Position numbers and translations under genes: made by a program. DNA of 64,000 nucleotides from QQWI01 sp964522015. Its GTDB lineage: Bacteria; Bacillota; Clostridia; Peptostreptococcales; Acidaminobacteraceae. Numbering within the stretch: position 1 is the stretch's first letter; every line of letters begins with the position of its first letter. A model generated the notes under the pieces. That model did no database searches, had not been told where the DNA came from, and saw only the letters and a program-made list of their open reading frames with translations. The DNA lies in NCBI GenBank assembly GCA_964522015.1, contig CAZFST010000002.1:124001-188000 (forward strand). Direction: 5' to 3'. Positions 17,591 through 30,035 of the stretch are shown piece after piece.

Positions 17591-18334
17591 TCAAGAATCT
17601 GAGGCCCTAAAAGGGGGTTCAAGTCCTTGTGAATAGTGGGTTGCCCGGGTGATGTAAAAGGCTGATAAGACACTGTAGTTGTGAAACTCTGCTTCTTTTT
17701 GGGCATCAAAGCCATAAACCCCCCTAGAAATCCTCATGTACCAACCATAGTGATTAGCTGATAATGTTGCCCCCACAAGAGGGTCGTTCATATAAAGTTT
17801 GATTTCCGACAGAGGTCTTGGTCCCATCACTTGTAAAAATGCGGCCAGCATCAAACCCCGCTCCTTATGGGCCGTCATCACCTTTTGCTTTGTGACCCCG
17901 CCGGTATTGACGCTATGCTCTCTTGAAAACAGTTCTTTGGTAAAGGCCTTTTGTGCCTTGATATTGGTGCGAAACACATCAAAATTAGGCAGCAGTGGGA
18001 CCTCCACCAAGAGTCCGGATGGCCTGTCGTGGACAAACATTAAACCTAGGTGCAGTCGTTTTGCCAGAGCTTTAATCTCATTTAAGCGGCGACGGGCTTG
18101 GATGGCCTTTGTAATTGGAAAAGCCATGTACACACTTGAGCAAACCTCTTGTCGTTTGATGGCCTGAAGCACCAATTTCAGACTGAATTGTTTTTTTAGT
18201 TCAATCACGATGATTTCATCACCCCTAACACCCACCACGTCGCAGCCTTTTACTTCTGCTTGAACGGCATATCCCTGTTCTTCTAAAAAAAGTTTAATGG
18301 GTAAATAGAGGTCTGATTCTTTTTCAATGGCCAT
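17591..18334 (-). CDS. DUF2161 protein, putative PD-(D/E)XK nuclease fold
   Basis: 247 residues. The N-terminal ~110 residues (IKLFLEEQGYAVQAEVKGCD, then EIIVIELKKQ) show the E...D...ExK arrangement of the PD-(D/E)XK nuclease fold, consistent with DUF2161. The C-terminal part (about 150-240) looks like a small helical DNA-binding module. Start ATG 18334 follows AAGGAGTG. It lies 70 bases upstream of glgP on the same strand, probably a chance neighbour. Nuclease activity is inferred, not shown. Confidence 0.7.
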   Translation of the reverse strand: MAIEKESDLYLPIKLFLEEQGYAVQAEVKGCDVVGVRGDEIIVIELKKQFSLKLVLQAIKRQEVCSSVYMAFPITKAIQARRRLNEIKALAKRLHLGLMFVHDRPSGLLVEVPLLPNFDVFRTNIKAQKAFTKELFSREHSVNTGGVTKQKVMTAHKERGLMLAAFLQVMGPRPLSEIKLYMNDPLVGATLSANHYGWYMRISRGVYGFDAQKEAEFHNYSVLSAFYITRATHYSQGLEPPFRASDS

Positions 18335-18414
18335 TTTGGAACACTCCTTAATCTAAATTCGGTTGAGTGCAAAGCAATCAAATTAAATCACTTCTTTTTA
18401 AAGTAGGAAAGGAA

Positions 18415-18443
18415 TTGATTGCATGTTTTTCTTATGTTATAAT
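18415..18443 (+). promoter_or_regulatory. Sigma-A promoter of the FMN oxidoreductase gene
   Basis: TTGATT, a 17-base spacer and TATAAT, about 60 bases before the ATG. Confidence 0.8.
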
Positions 18444-18502
18444 AGGACCTAATACTAAAACCAACTACCCGTCTTCAACTTTAAGAGAATTGAGGAGAAA
18501 CT

Positions 18503-19489
18503 ATGCAATTTCCATCACTAAAAATCGGAAACTTAGTTCCAAAATTACCTGTCATTCAAGGTGGCATGGCCGTCCGTGTTTCAATGGCCAAACTGGCTGC
18601 AGCTGTTGCAAACGAAGGTGGCATCGGCATTATTGCCGGCACTGGACTGAGCCTGGATGAGCTACGAGCTGAAATTAGAAAAGCACGTGAACTGACAAAT
18701 GGGATTATCGGCGTTAACATTTTATTCGCGGTCAGCGAGTTTGCTGATCTGGTCAAGACATCTATCCAAGAGGGCATTGATTTAGTGATCTCGGGGGCAG
18801 GCTTTTCCAGAGATATGTTCCAGTGGGCAAAAGAGACAGGCACTCCAATTGTGCCAATCGTGTCTTCTGCAAAAGGCGCTATCATGGCAGAAAAACTAGG
18901 CGCAAGTGCTGTTATTGTTGAAGGCAAAGAGGCCGGTGGCCATCTTGGCACAGACAGAAGCATCAAAGAAATCATCACTGAAGTGATGGATGCGGTTAAA
19001 ATTCCAGTGGTTGCCGCCGGTGGCATTATGGACGGCTTTGACATCTTTGAGTTTCTTCAAATGGGTGCTAGCGGCGTTCAAATGGGAACCCGATTTGCAG
19101 CGACCCACGAATCAGGTGCTTCACAAGAAATGAAAGATCTCTACATTAAATCCGAGCATAAAGATGTTTTATTGGTGGATAGCCCAGTTGGCCTTAAAGG
19201 TCGTAGTTTGAAATCACCTTTTACAGAGCGCATCATTGCTGAGAATGGCGAAAAAATTGAATCTTGTGCCCAGTGCCTTAAGCGCTGTTCACGGTCTTTC
19301 TGTATTATGAACGCCCTATATGCCTCTGTTGGAAAAGGCAAACCTGAAAACGCACTCTATTTTACAGGTGAATACGTTCATAGGATCACTTCTATCATAT
19401 CGGTTAAAGAGGTATTTGAACAGCTTAAAAAGGACTTTGCACAGGCAGCTAAAGATCATGGCATGGAAGCCACTTTAGGTGGTATCTAG
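18503..19489 (+). CDS. FMN-dependent oxidoreductase, nitronate monooxygenase / FabK-like
   Basis: 328 residues with a TIM-barrel FMN fold. PVIQGGMAVRVS at the N-terminus, the VEGKEAGGHLG segment containing the catalytic histidine, VVAAGGIMDG and GVQMGTRF are family motifs shared by 2-nitropropane dioxygenase-like enzymes and the enoyl-ACP reductase FabK. No fab genes adjoin it, so a fatty-acid role is not supported. A cysteine cluster C-x2-C-x3-C-x4-C (CAQCLKRCSRSFC, about residue 254) could bind a metal or Fe-S cluster. It has its own promoter, ribosome site GAGGAG and terminator. Confidence 0.85.
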   Translation: MQFPSLKIGNLVPKLPVIQGGMAVRVSMAKLAAAVANEGGIGIIAGTGLSLDELRAEIRKARELTNGIIGVNILFAVSEFADLVKTSIQEGIDLVISGAGFSRDMFQWAKETGTPIVPIVSSAKGAIMAEKLGASAVIVEGKEAGGHLGTDRSIKEIITEVMDAVKIPVVAAGGIMDGFDIFEFLQMGASGVQMGTRFAATHESGASQEMKDLYIKSEHKDVLLVDSPVGLKGRSLKSPFTERIIAENGEKIESCAQCLKRCSRSFCIMNALYASVGKGKPENALYFTGEYVHRITSIISVKEVFEQLKKDFAQAAKDHGMEATLGGI

Positions 19490-19548
19490 TTTAGAAATGT
19501 AACATTAAGAATTTTTATCAGAAGAGAAATGCTTTTTCACACATACAA

Positions 19549-19627
19549 TAAAAGGCCTATCTCACGACCTAGCATCGCCTGTTGCGCTGCTTTTTACGGT
19601 CTTGGGATAGGCCTTTTATTTTTTTGT
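19549..19627 (+). terminator. Long hairpin terminator before the V-ATPase operon
   Basis: AAAGGCCTATC pairs with GATAGGCCTTT (11 bp), extended imperfectly by CACGACC/GGTCTTG, followed by TATTTTTTTG. Confidence 0.85.
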
Positions 19628-19699
19628 GACAACTACAGATTGCTTATAACATTTAGAAAGAGGGTATCTATCATTTAAAAGTGAGAAGGCGGTGGCTAT

Positions 19700-20017
19700 A
19701 TGAATCTTGACCCTTTAAAAACGGTGCTGGAAGCCGAACACGGTGCCCGAGAAGTCCTCGTAGCAGCCGAGAGAGAAGCTGCTCAGTTATTGGCAGATGC
19801 TGAATCCGATGGCCAAAGACTAATAAAACAGGCTCAGTCTAATGCAAAAGAAACTGCGGCGTCTTTAATGGCTGAGGCTGAAAAAGAGGCCCTAGCAGTT
19901 GAGCATGAAATTTCCAAGGAAACCCAAAAAACTTGCCAAGCGTTAAGAGATCAGGCCCAGGGTAAGATGTCCTTGGCTGTCAGCTTGATTGTGGAAAGGA
20001 TTGTAGAAAGGTTGTGA
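19700..20017 (+). CDS. V-type ATPase subunit H/G (peripheral stalk coiled coil)
   Basis: 105 residues, almost wholly an Ala/Glu/Gln-rich helix (EREAAQLLADAES), as in the G/H stalk subunit that pairs with subunit E. First gene of the nine-gene V/A-type rotary ATPase operon. Ribosome site AAGGCGG precedes ATG 19700. A clear promoter was not found in the 70 bases upstream. Confidence 0.85.
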   Translation: MNLDPLKTVLEAEHGAREVLVAAEREAAQLLADAESDGQRLIKQAQSNAKETAASLMAEAEKEALAVEHEISKETQKTCQALRDQAQGKMSLAVSLIVERIVERL

Positions 20018-20024
20018 GTGGCTG

Positions 20025-22480
<2,456 letters not shown>

Positions 22481-22514
22481 TGCTGATTGGCATAGTCATC
22501 TAAGGAGGTCACCA

Positions 22515-23138
22515 GTGGAAGGACTCACAAAGATCACCGACCGAATCGCCATTGATGCCAAAAGGGACCAAGAGGCGATTGTTGCCAGTGCAAAACTGGC
22601 AGCCAACACCCAATTGAAGGCCCATCAAGCCGAGGCCCAAATGCTTCTCGATCAAGCTATTAAAGAAGGCACCCGGGGGGCAAAATTCCTGGTTCAAAAA
22701 AGAAAATCCGCCGCTGAGCTTGAGGCTCGCAAAACCATCCTGGCTGTGAAACAAGAATTGGTCAATAGAGCCTTTGCAGATGCCTTAGGAGCCCTTGTAG
22801 AATTGCCAGAGGAACCCTACAGGGATTTCTTGATCAAACTGGCCCTTGAAGCCACTCAAACCGGTGATGAAACCATGATTATGAATGGGACGGACCACAA
22901 GAGTCACGGCCAAGGGGTTGTCGCTGCTATCAACGACCATCTGATCAGAGCTGGTAAAAGAGGGGCTTTGACCCTTAGCCAAGAAATTCGGCCCATCATT
23001 GGCGGCCTAATCTTAAAGGCCGGTCAAGTGGAGACCGTCTGTTCCCTTGAAGCCCTTGTCAACCAGTCAAGGAACAGCCTCATCAGCAAGGTGACAAAAG
23101 CACTTTTGGATGCCCCAGGGTGTGGAGGTTCCCATTGA
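22515..23138 (+). CDS. ntpE: V-type ATPase subunit E (peripheral stalk)
   Basis: 207 residues from GTG 22515 behind AAGGAGGT. The N-terminal long charged helix (about 1-100) pairs with subunit H, and a small globular C-terminal domain binds the A3B3 head. The GGLILKAGQVETVCSLEALV block near the end is typical of subunit E. Overlaps the subunit C start by four bases. Confidence 0.9.
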   Translation: MEGLTKITDRIAIDAKRDQEAIVASAKLAANTQLKAHQAEAQMLLDQAIKEGTRGAKFLVQKRKSAAELEARKTILAVKQELVNRAFADALGALVELPEEPYRDFLIKLALEATQTGDETMIMNGTDHKSHGQGVVAAINDHLIRAGKRGALTLSQEIRPIIGGLILKAGQVETVCSLEALVNQSRNSLISKVTKALLDAPGCGGSH

Positions 23139-24187
23139 AACCAATCAAAGAAATCGATTATCTGTATGCCAGCGGCCGCATCCGGGCCCTTGAAGGCTCC
23201 CTTCTTACCAGAGAGCGGGCCAACAGGATGATTGATGCAAAATCACTTGAAGAGGCTTTCCGGCAGTTGGCGGAATGCGGCTATGATACCCCCGCCGTCT
23301 TCTCCCCTGAGGCCCTGGAGCAAGTACTCAGCACCAAGCGCATCTGGCTCTTTGACACTGTTGCCACCATGATCCCTGAGCGGCGAATGGTTGACACCTT
23401 TAGGGTGCGATATGATATCCATAATGTTAAAGTGCTCCTTAAAGCAAGGGATTTGAGCCCGCAAATCAAACTGCCCTTCCAAGATTTTGGCCGGGTGCCG
23501 GCTGATCATTTGACTGTCATGGTCAGGGAATCAAACCTTGGAAATATGCCTAAATCCCTTGCCACAGCAGTGGAAGAAGCCCGAGAACTCCTTGCAAGAA
23601 CCGGGGACCCGCAATTGATGGACATTCATCTAGATAGAGTTTGCCTCAAAGAAATGCTGGACCTGGCACTTGCCCTAAACAGTCCCTTTCTGGCTGGCTA
23701 CATCCGATTGATAATCGATGCCACCAACCTTCGGATTTTAGTGCGTATCCAGAAAATGGGCAACAAGTCCCTTTCACTGAATCAGACCCTGATACCCGGT
23801 GGCAATATCCCATTGGAGCCCTTGGTTCAAGGGGCCTCTGAGTTTGGGGCCAAGCTAGGGTCTGGGGATGGTCCAGGGTCTGGAGATGGCTTGGCATCAA
23901 GGTTAGACCAGCTCTTTGCAGCTTCGCCGTTGAAACTGGCCGCTGCAGCTGGCACCGCATCCCTCCGAAATCATACAGCTTCAAGGGCGGTGGATGGCCT
24001 TTGCGACAACTGCCTAATGGCTTATGTGCACCCTGCCCGGCAACTGGCTTTTGGTCATCAGCTGGTGGTGGCTTTCTTGATTGCCACAGAAAGCGAAATA
24101 ACAGCAATCAGAAGCATCTTAACTGGTAAAATGGCCGGCCAATCCCCAGAAAGCATACGAGAGAGGATCCGTGAACACTATGTCTAA
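23135..24187 (+). CDS. ntpC: V-type ATPase subunit C (subunit d homologue)
   Basis: 350 residues from TTG 23135, six bases after GGAGG; an in-frame GTG at 23120 overlaps that ribosome site. An all-helical funnel protein that couples the central stalk to the K ring. YLYASGRIRALEGSLLTRER at the start and FRVRYDIHNVKVLLKAR are recognisable subunit C motifs. Residues about 225-260 (GSGDGPGSGDGL) are a Gly/Asp/Ser-rich low-complexity insert, which is unusual. Confidence 0.9.
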   Translation: MKPIKEIDYLYASGRIRALEGSLLTRERANRMIDAKSLEEAFRQLAECGYDTPAVFSPEALEQVLSTKRIWLFDTVATMIPERRMVDTFRVRYDIHNVKVLLKARDLSPQIKLPFQDFGRVPADHLTVMVRESNLGNMPKSLATAVEEARELLARTGDPQLMDIHLDRVCLKEMLDLALALNSPFLAGYIRLIIDATNLRILVRIQKMGNKSLSLNQTLIPGGNIPLEPLVQGASEFGAKLGSGDGPGSGDGLASRLDQLFAASPLKLAAAAGTASLRNHTASRAVDGLCDNCLMAYVHPARQLAFGHQLVVAFLIATESEITAIRSILTGKMAGQSPESIRERIREHYV

Positions 24188-24497
24188 AATTGCCGTCATG
24201 GGAAACACCGAGAGTTGCTTGCCCTTTAGGGCCCTGGGTTACGATGTCTACGGTATTTCTGATCCAGGTGAAGCTCGCCAGACCCTCCACCGCCTAGCCA
24301 AAGAGGACACTGCCATTCTCTTTATCACAGAACAACTGGCAGCCATTTTAGAGCCCGATCTCCTGGAATATCAATCACAAATAACCCCCGCCATCATTCT
24401 CATTCCTGGCTCTCAAGGTACTTTGGGCATTGGTCAACAGCAAATCAAGACCCTGGTTGAAAAAGCAGTGGGCATGGACATTTTTAGAGATACTTAA
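24171..24497 (+). CDS. ntpG: V-type ATPase subunit F
   Basis: 108 residues from GTG 24171, or 105 from ATG 24180, since the GAGAGGA ribosome site lies between usual distances. A small Rossmann-like domain with IAVMGNTESCLPFRALGY near the start and LFITEQLA in the centre, as in subunit F, which caps the central stalk next to subunit D. Overlaps the subunit C gene by 17 bases. In E. hirae the homologue is called NtpG. Confidence 0.88.
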   Translation: MNTMSKIAVMGNTESCLPFRALGYDVYGISDPGEARQTLHRLAKEDTAILFITEQLAAILEPDLLEYQSQITPAIILIPGSQGTLGIGQQQIKTLVEKAVGMDIFRDT

Positions 24498-24526
24498 CCC
24501 TTAGACACTGAAAACAATGGAGGTAT

Positions 24527-26299
24527 ATGGTGAAACTTGGTAAGATAGTCAAAGTGTCCGGCCCGCTTGTGGTGGCTGAAGGCCTCCAGGATGCCAATAT
24601 GTTTGATGTGGTTCGGGTGGGCAAGAGTCGCCTGATTGGCGAAATCATAGAAATGCGAGGAGATAGGGCCTCTATTCAGGTTTACGAAGAAACCACGGGA
24701 TTAGGACCCGGTGATGCAGTGGAAACCACGGGTTTTCCCCTGTCCGTTGAACTGGGTCCCGGTATGGTGGGTACCATTTACGATGGGATCCAAAGGCCAC
24801 TGGAAGCCATTCGTGCTGCTTGTGGCAGTAATATCCCAAGGGGGATTGAAATTGCGCCTCTAGACCGCCAGCGCAAGTGGTCCTTCACCCCTCTTGTAAC
24901 AGTGGGAACCCTTATGACCCCTGGGGACATCATTGGCCGCGTGAAAGAAACCCTGGCAGTGGACCACAAAATATTGGTGCCCCAAGGGATTTCTGGTGTT
25001 GTCGCATCTATTCAAAGCGGTGAGTTTACAGTGACAGATAGGGTCTGTACCCTGACCCTTGAAGATGGGACACCTTATCCCCTGACAATGATGCAAAAAT
25101 GGCCAGTGAGAAAGGGCCGTCCCTTTGTGCAAAAGCTGCCCCCAACCATTCCAATGCTCACAGGGCAGCGGATTATCGATACCCTTTTCCCCATTGCAAA
25201 AGGTGGTACCGCAGCGGTTCCTGGTCCCTTTGGCAGTGGCAAAACAGTTGTCCAGCATCAGTTGGCCAAGTGGTCCGATGTGGATGTGGTGGTTTATATC
25301 GGTTGCGGGGAACGGGGCAACGAAATGACCGACGTTCTGCGGGAATTCCCAGAGCTTAAGGACCCCCGCACAGGGGAGAGCCTGATGAACCGAACCGTTA
25401 TGATTGCCAATACATCGGACATGCCAGTGGCTGCCCGGGAGGCTTCTGTTTATACAGGGATCACCATTGCAGAGTATTTTAGAGACATGGGCTATTCTGT
25501 TGCCGTTATTGCAGACTCCACCTCTCGCTGGGCTGAGGCCCTGCGGGAAATGTCCGGCCGGTTGGAAGAAATGCCTGGGGATGAAGGATTCCCAGCCTAT
25601 CTGTCCTCCCGTTTAGCCCAGTTTTATGAACGGTCAGGCCGTGTCATATGCCATGGGGCCGATGGTCGTGAGGGTTCACTGACTGCCATAGGCGCCGTTT
25701 CGCCACCTGGTGGTGATATTTCTGAGCCCGTTTCTCAGGCAACCCTTCGGATTGTCAAAGTCTTTTGGGGCCTTGATAGCGTTTTAGCTTATAAAAGACA
25801 CTTTCCAGCCATCAATTGGCTCATGAGTTATTCTCTCTATTGGGACCGTTTAACCCCTTGGTATGAGGCAAATGTCAATAAGGATTTCAAGGCTCAGAGA
25901 GACCGAGTGATGGGCCTTTTGCAAACAGAATCAGAACTGGATGAAATCGTGCGCCTGGTTGGGGTGGATGCCCTATCTCCCTTAGACCGCCTCACCCTAG
26001 AAACCACCCGGATGATTCGGGAGGACTTTCTTCAACAAAACGCCTTCAGTGACACGGATGCCTATGCCTCTTTTGAAAAGCAATATCAACTGCTACGTTT
26101 GATCTTAACGTATTACGATCAAGGTAAAAAAGCCCTTGATCAAGGCGCGCCCATGGAAGCCATTTTCTCAATCTCTGCACGGGATGACATCGGTCGTGCA
26201 AAAGACATTATCGATTTTGAAGCAGCCTATGTAAAAATAGAAAATCTTATGCTATCCGAACTCAAACTACTGGTTGAAAAGGGAGGCAAACGCTTATGA
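24527..26299 (+). CDS. ntpA: V-type ATPase catalytic subunit A
   Basis: 590 residues. Beta-barrel 1-75, the A-type bulge domain at about 110-190, and the nucleotide-binding domain with Walker A GPFGSGKT (residues 243-250), the [11 protein letters not shown] catalytic glutamate loop and [22 protein letters not shown] is hydrolysed or made at the A-B interface. ATG 24527 follows GGAGGTAT, and it overlaps the subunit B gene by four bases. Confidence 0.98.
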   Translation: MVKLGKIVKVSGPLVVAEGLQDANMFDVVRVGKSRLIGEIIEMRGDRASIQVYEETTGLGPGDAVETTGFPLSVELGPGMVGTIYDGIQRPLEAIRAACGSNIPRGIEIAPLDRQRKWSFTPLVTVGTLMTPGDIIGRVKETLAVDHKILVPQGISGVVASIQSGEFTVTDRVCTLTLEDGTPYPLTMMQKWPVRKGRPFVQKLPPTIPMLTGQRIIDTLFPIAKGGTAAVPGPFGSGKTVVQHQLAKWSDVDVVVYIGCGERGNEMTDVLREFPELKDPRTGESLMNRTVMIANTSDMPVAAREASVYTGITIAEYFRDMGYSVAVIADSTSRWAEALREMSGRLEEMPGDEGFPAYLSSRLAQFYERSGRVICHGADGREGSLTAIGAVSPPGGDISEPVSQATLRIVKVFWGLDSVLAYKRHFPAINWLMSYSLYWDRLTPWYEANVNKDFKAQRDRVMGLLQTESELDEIVRLVGVDALSPLDRLTLETTRMIREDFLQQNAFSDTDAYASFEKQYQLLRLILTYYDQGKKALDQGAPMEAIFSISARDDIGRAKDIIDFEAAYVKIENLMLSELKLLVEKGGKRL

Positions 26300-27660
26300 T
26301 CCGTGAATACCAAACCATTCAAGAAGTTGCCGGCCCCCTGATGCTGGTCAGGCAAGTTGCGGATGTCACCTATGGGGAACTGGGAGAAATCCAGCTGCAA
26401 AACGGTGAAATTCGCAGGTGTAAAGTGCTAGAAGTCAATGGCTCCAATGCCCTTGTACAGCTCTTTGAAAGCGCCGCTGGCATAAACCTGGCCCATAGCA
26501 AAGTCCGCTTCTTGGGTAGAAGCCTTGAGTTCGGGGTTTCAATGGATATGCTGGGCCGTGTGTTTAGCGGTCTCGGTGAACCCATGGACAAGGGGCCAGC
26601 CCTCTTGCCCGAGGCAAACCGAGATGTGAACGGCACACCCATGAACCCAGCCGCCAGAAACTACCCATCCGAATTTATACAAACAGGCGTATCGGCCATA
26701 GACGGCCTCAACACCCTTGTACGTGGTCAAAAGCTGCCTATCTTTTCGGGTTCAGGGCTGCCCCATGCCCAACTGGCCGCTCAAATAGCTCGCCAATCTA
26801 AAGTTCTAAGCAGCGACAGCCGCTTTGCCGTGGTCTTTGCCGCAATAGGCATTACATTTGAAGAAGCCGACTTTTTCATCACTGATTTTAAGAACACCGG
26901 GGCCATTGACCGGGCTGTTCTCTTTATGAATTTGGCCAACGACCCCGCCATCGAGCGCATCGCCACACCACGGATGGCCCTTACTGCCGCTGAATACCTG
27001 GCCTTTGACCAAGGGATGCACGTTCTGGTCATCATGACGGACATCACCAACTACGCCGAGGCCCTTCGGGAAGTGTCTGCAGCCCGCAAAGAAGTCCCCG
27101 GACGCAGGGGCTATCCAGGTTATCTCTATACTGACCTAGCCACCCTGTACGAAAGAGCAGGCCGGCAGCTTGATAAAGAGGGCTCTATTACCCTGATTCC
27201 AATACTCACCATGCCAGAAGACGACTTGACCCACCCCATTCCAGACCTGACAGGTTATATCACCGAAGGTCAGATCCTACTATCCCGGGACCTTCACCGC
27301 AAGGGCACCATGCCCCCCATCGATGTGCTCCCTTCCCTTTCCCGGCTCAAGGATAAAGGGATCGGCCCCGGTAAAACCCGTGAAGACCACGCCGGCACAA
27401 TGAACCAATTGTTCGCCGCCTATGCACGGGGCAAGGATGCCAAGGAGCTCATGACGATTCTGGGTGAAGCGGCCCTCACAGCTACGGATCTTCTCTATGC
27501 TGCATTTGCAGATGCCTTTGAAAAAGAGTATGTCTCCCAAGGGTATGACACCAATCGCACCATTGAAGAAACGCTGGACCTGGGGTGGCGGCTGCTGAAG
27601 ATCCTGCCAAAATCAGAACTCAAGCGCATCAAGCCTGAATACATTGATAAATACTTGTAA
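26296..27660 (+). CDS. ntpB: V-type ATPase regulatory subunit B
   Basis: 454 residues. Non-catalytic partner of subunit A: the P-loop position reads [19 protein letters not shown] instead of a GxxxxGKT, as expected for B subunits. [21 protein letters not shown] segment, [20 protein letters not shown] and the [16 protein letters not shown] loop are diagnostic. ATGA coupling with subunit A. Confidence 0.98.
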   Translation: MIREYQTIQEVAGPLMLVRQVADVTYGELGEIQLQNGEIRRCKVLEVNGSNALVQLFESAAGINLAHSKVRFLGRSLEFGVSMDMLGRVFSGLGEPMDKGPALLPEANRDVNGTPMNPAARNYPSEFIQTGVSAIDGLNTLVRGQKLPIFSGSGLPHAQLAAQIARQSKVLSSDSRFAVVFAAIGITFEEADFFITDFKNTGAIDRAVLFMNLANDPAIERIATPRMALTAAEYLAFDQGMHVLVIMTDITNYAEALREVSAARKEVPGRRGYPGYLYTDLATLYERAGRQLDKEGSITLIPILTMPEDDLTHPIPDLTGYITEGQILLSRDLHRKGTMPPIDVLPSLSRLKDKGIGPGKTREDHAGTMNQLFAAYARGKDAKELMTILGEAALTATDLLYAAFADAFEKEYVSQGYDTNRTIEETLDLGWRLLKILPKSELKRIKPEYIDKYL

Positions 27661-27721
27661 GAATAACTAAGAAAAACGGTTATAAGAATACCTAAGAAAA
27701 ATGCTCATAAAGGAGGCCAAA

Positions 27722-28384
27722 ATGCCCCTGCTCCCCGTCAACCCAACCCGAATGGAACTCACACGGCTTAAAAAGCGTCTTAAAACTGCCCGCAGGGGAC
27801 ATCGGCTGTTAAAAGACAAGCGGGATGAGCTAATGAAACAGTTTCTTGAACGGATTAGAAAAACCCGTGACATGAGGCTTCAGGTGGAGGCTGCCCTCCT
27901 TGAAGTCCATGACAGCTTTCGCATCGCTTCAGCCCTTTTAAGCCCCGACGTCCTGACACAGTCACTGATGATGCCAAAGCAAGTGATGTCAGTGGATGTG
28001 CACCCCCATAACATCATGTCGGTTAACATCCCCCAGTACACAGTCAAACGCCTAAAAAATAAGGATTCTGATAATTATCCCTATGGCTTTTTAATGACCT
28101 CAGGGGATTTGGATGATGCTATCCTTGGTTTATCCAGGCTTCAAGACGACTTGATTACCCTGGCGGAGCTAGAAAAATCCACACAGCTGATGGCTCTTGA
28201 AATAGAAAAAACCAGGCGTCGGGTCAACGCACTGGAATATGTTGTGATGCCCCAATTGATAGATACCATTCGCTCAATCACCATGAAGCTAGATGAAAAC
28301 GAGCGGGGCAATATCACCAGGCTGATGAAGGTTAAAGATATGCTACTTGAGGATGCCAGACAACAGAACGCTACCGCGATTTAA
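27722..28384 (+). CDS. ntpD: V-type ATPase subunit D (central stalk)
   Basis: 220 residues from ATG 27722 behind AAAGGAGG. Two long antiparallel helices (about 1-75 and 130-205) that rotate inside the A3B3 head; the opening NPTRMELTRLKKRLKTARRG and the RRVNALEYVVMPQL block are family signatures. Last gene of the operon. Confidence 0.95.
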   Translation: MPLLPVNPTRMELTRLKKRLKTARRGHRLLKDKRDELMKQFLERIRKTRDMRLQVEAALLEVHDSFRIASALLSPDVLTQSLMMPKQVMSVDVHPHNIMSVNIPQYTVKRLKNKDSDNYPYGFLMTSGDLDDAILGLSRLQDDLITLAELEKSTQLMALEIEKTRRRVNALEYVVMPQLIDTIRSITMKLDENERGNITRLMKVKDMLLEDARQQNATAI

Positions 28385-28385
28385 A

Positions 28386-28430
28386 GTCCGGTTTGCGACC
28401 GGACGTAACCGGACGATTTTATTCGTCCGA
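28386..28430. other. Two tandem GC-rich hairpins after the V-ATPase operon
   Basis: GTCCGGTttgcgACCGGAC (28386-28404) and CGGACGAttttatTCGTCCG (28411-28430). The GTCCGG arm can also pair with the CCGGAC of the second element, so alternative folds exist. Neither has a T-run; the true terminator follows. Confidence 0.6.
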
Positions 28431-28454
28431 TTCAACCGCAACAGAAAACAGCAA

Positions 28455-28490
28455 AGCGCGGGTCTGATTTCAGATCCGCGCTCTTTTTTA
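28455..28490 (+). terminator. Terminator of the V-ATPase operon
   Basis: 13-bp stem AGCGCGGGTCTGA/TCAGATCCGCGCT with one G-T pair, two-base loop, followed by CTTTTTTA. Confidence 0.9.
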
Positions 28491-30035
28491 TGCCATGTGA
28501 GATATGAGTATGACCATCCCATTAAGCCCTTCAATACGAGACTTGACCCTTTTAATGGTTTCAAAATCCAGGGCATTAAAGGGTTCATCAAAAATGGTTA
28601 AGCTACCCTTTTTTAAAAAACACCTTGCCAGGGAGATTTTCTGCCGTTCGCCCCCGGATAAGTTTTCACCAAAATTCTCAATTTTTTTACCTAAAAGAGA
28701 TCCCATGTTAAGGTCTTTAACAAGAGCGTCAAATTCAAGTTCATCTTTAATAGGTACAAATAAACGAATATTATCTTCCACAGTTAGGTTCAGAACAAAT
28801 GGCATTTGCGGTGACAGTGCAATTTTCTCCCTTAGACCAGTCTTGCATAGACCATCAATCAGTTGATGATTCAGTCGCACAGACCCACTTTGACAAGTGT
28901 AAAGCCCAGTCAAGATATGGGTTATTGTTGTTTTCCCCATGCCATTGGCACCTTCTAACCGATGAACCCCAGGCCCCTCAAAGGCTAAAGAAAAGTTCTC
29001 CAGCACAGCCACACCCTGATCATACGAAAAATTTACATTTTCAAAGCTAAAACTGGTAATATCCCCTATCAGGTCAACCTCGTCAACAGCGCTTTTTTCA
29101 ACAGCAAACAAATCGTCCAAACGCCCACTGAGCACCCGGGCTTTTTTTAGGTTCACCGCAGTTTGCGATAACATGGTTGCAGCTTCTTTCATGTAAGTGC
29201 ATAGTAAAATTGCTAAAGAAGAGCTTTCAGTGCTGATCAGCCCCCGAGACAACATGGTTAGTACAACCATCACAACACCCATATAAGACCACTGATCTAC
29301 AATGACTCTAATCAGGTTTATCCGTTCATTTAGCCAAGTGTAACCTGCTATTTTGAGGTAATTTTCTTTCAAGTGATCAGAGTTTTCATCCAGTACCCGA
29401 GGACCATCCTTGCGAGAGCGAATGTATTCAAACCCTTCCAAAAGACTATTTTCAAACCCATAGATCCAATTCTTTGCCCCTAGGTTTTCAACCGTACTAG
29501 CGCCGATACTTTTTGAGTGAATTGCACTTAGGGCAAATTGCACCATTAATATTAAGCAACTGAGTATTGCCAACACCGGAGAGACTACCATAAGAAAAGT
29601 GCCACAAGCGACAACCATAATGATACCCAATACCCCATCGGTGTAGATTTGGTATAAACTGGTTTGAAACAAGAGGGTATCCTCTTCAAATCGGTCAACA
29701 ATCTCGCTCTCTGAAAGGCGATTGAATAGGGTCATATTTTGAAGACTCAAGGCTTGATACATCTGCTGGTTATACCGAAAAAGCGCCTTGACATACTCCC
29801 GATCACTAAACCACCTAACACTGGGTGCGATTAAAACCGCAGCCATAATTGAGAGACCTAGTCTTATCCAAAGCATTGAACTGACCGCTGTCATTGACTT
29901 TTGAATCCGATCAATCCAAAGGCCAAAGGATGTGAAAACCCCGACCATAATCAATCGGCTGATTAAGATGGCAATAATATACATAATCAACGAAAGGAAA
30001 AATGATTTTAAAAACCGTCTACTATGCAACCACAT
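28488..30035 (-). CDS. ABC exporter half-transporter (membrane domain fused to ATPase)
   Basis: 515 residues. About six membrane helices in residues 1-300, then an ATPase with Walker A GANGMGKTT, signature LSGGERQKISL, Walker B LTIFDEP and the switch histidine in LISHM. Overlaps the upstream ABC gene by 14 bases, so the two products likely form a heterodimeric exporter. The signature here is canonical. It closes the RiPP-like operon and probably exports its peptide product or gives self-protection. No peptidase C39 domain is present. Confidence 0.88.
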   Translation of the reverse strand: MWLHSRRFLKSFFLSLIMYIIAILISRLIMVGVFTSFGLWIDRIQKSMTAVSSMLWIRLGLSIMAAVLIAPSVRWFSDREYVKALFRYNQQMYQALSLQNMTLFNRLSESEIVDRFEEDTLLFQTSLYQIYTDGVLGIIMVVACGTFLMVVSPVLAILSCLILMVQFALSAIHSKSIGASTVENLGAKNWIYGFENSLLEGFEYIRSRKDGPRVLDENSDHLKENYLKIAGYTWLNERINLIRVIVDQWSYMGVVMVVLTMLSRGLISTESSSLAILLCTYMKEAATMLSQTAVNLKKARVLSGRLDDLFAVEKSAVDEVDLIGDITSFSFENVNFSYDQGVAVLENFSLAFEGPGVHRLEGANGMGKTTITHILTGLYTCQSGSVRLNHQLIDGLCKTGLREKIALSPQMPFVLNLTVEDNIRLFVPIKDELEFDALVKDLNMGSLLGKKIENFGENLSGGERQKISLARCFLKKGSLTIFDEPFNALDFETIKRVKSRIEGLNGMVILISHMA

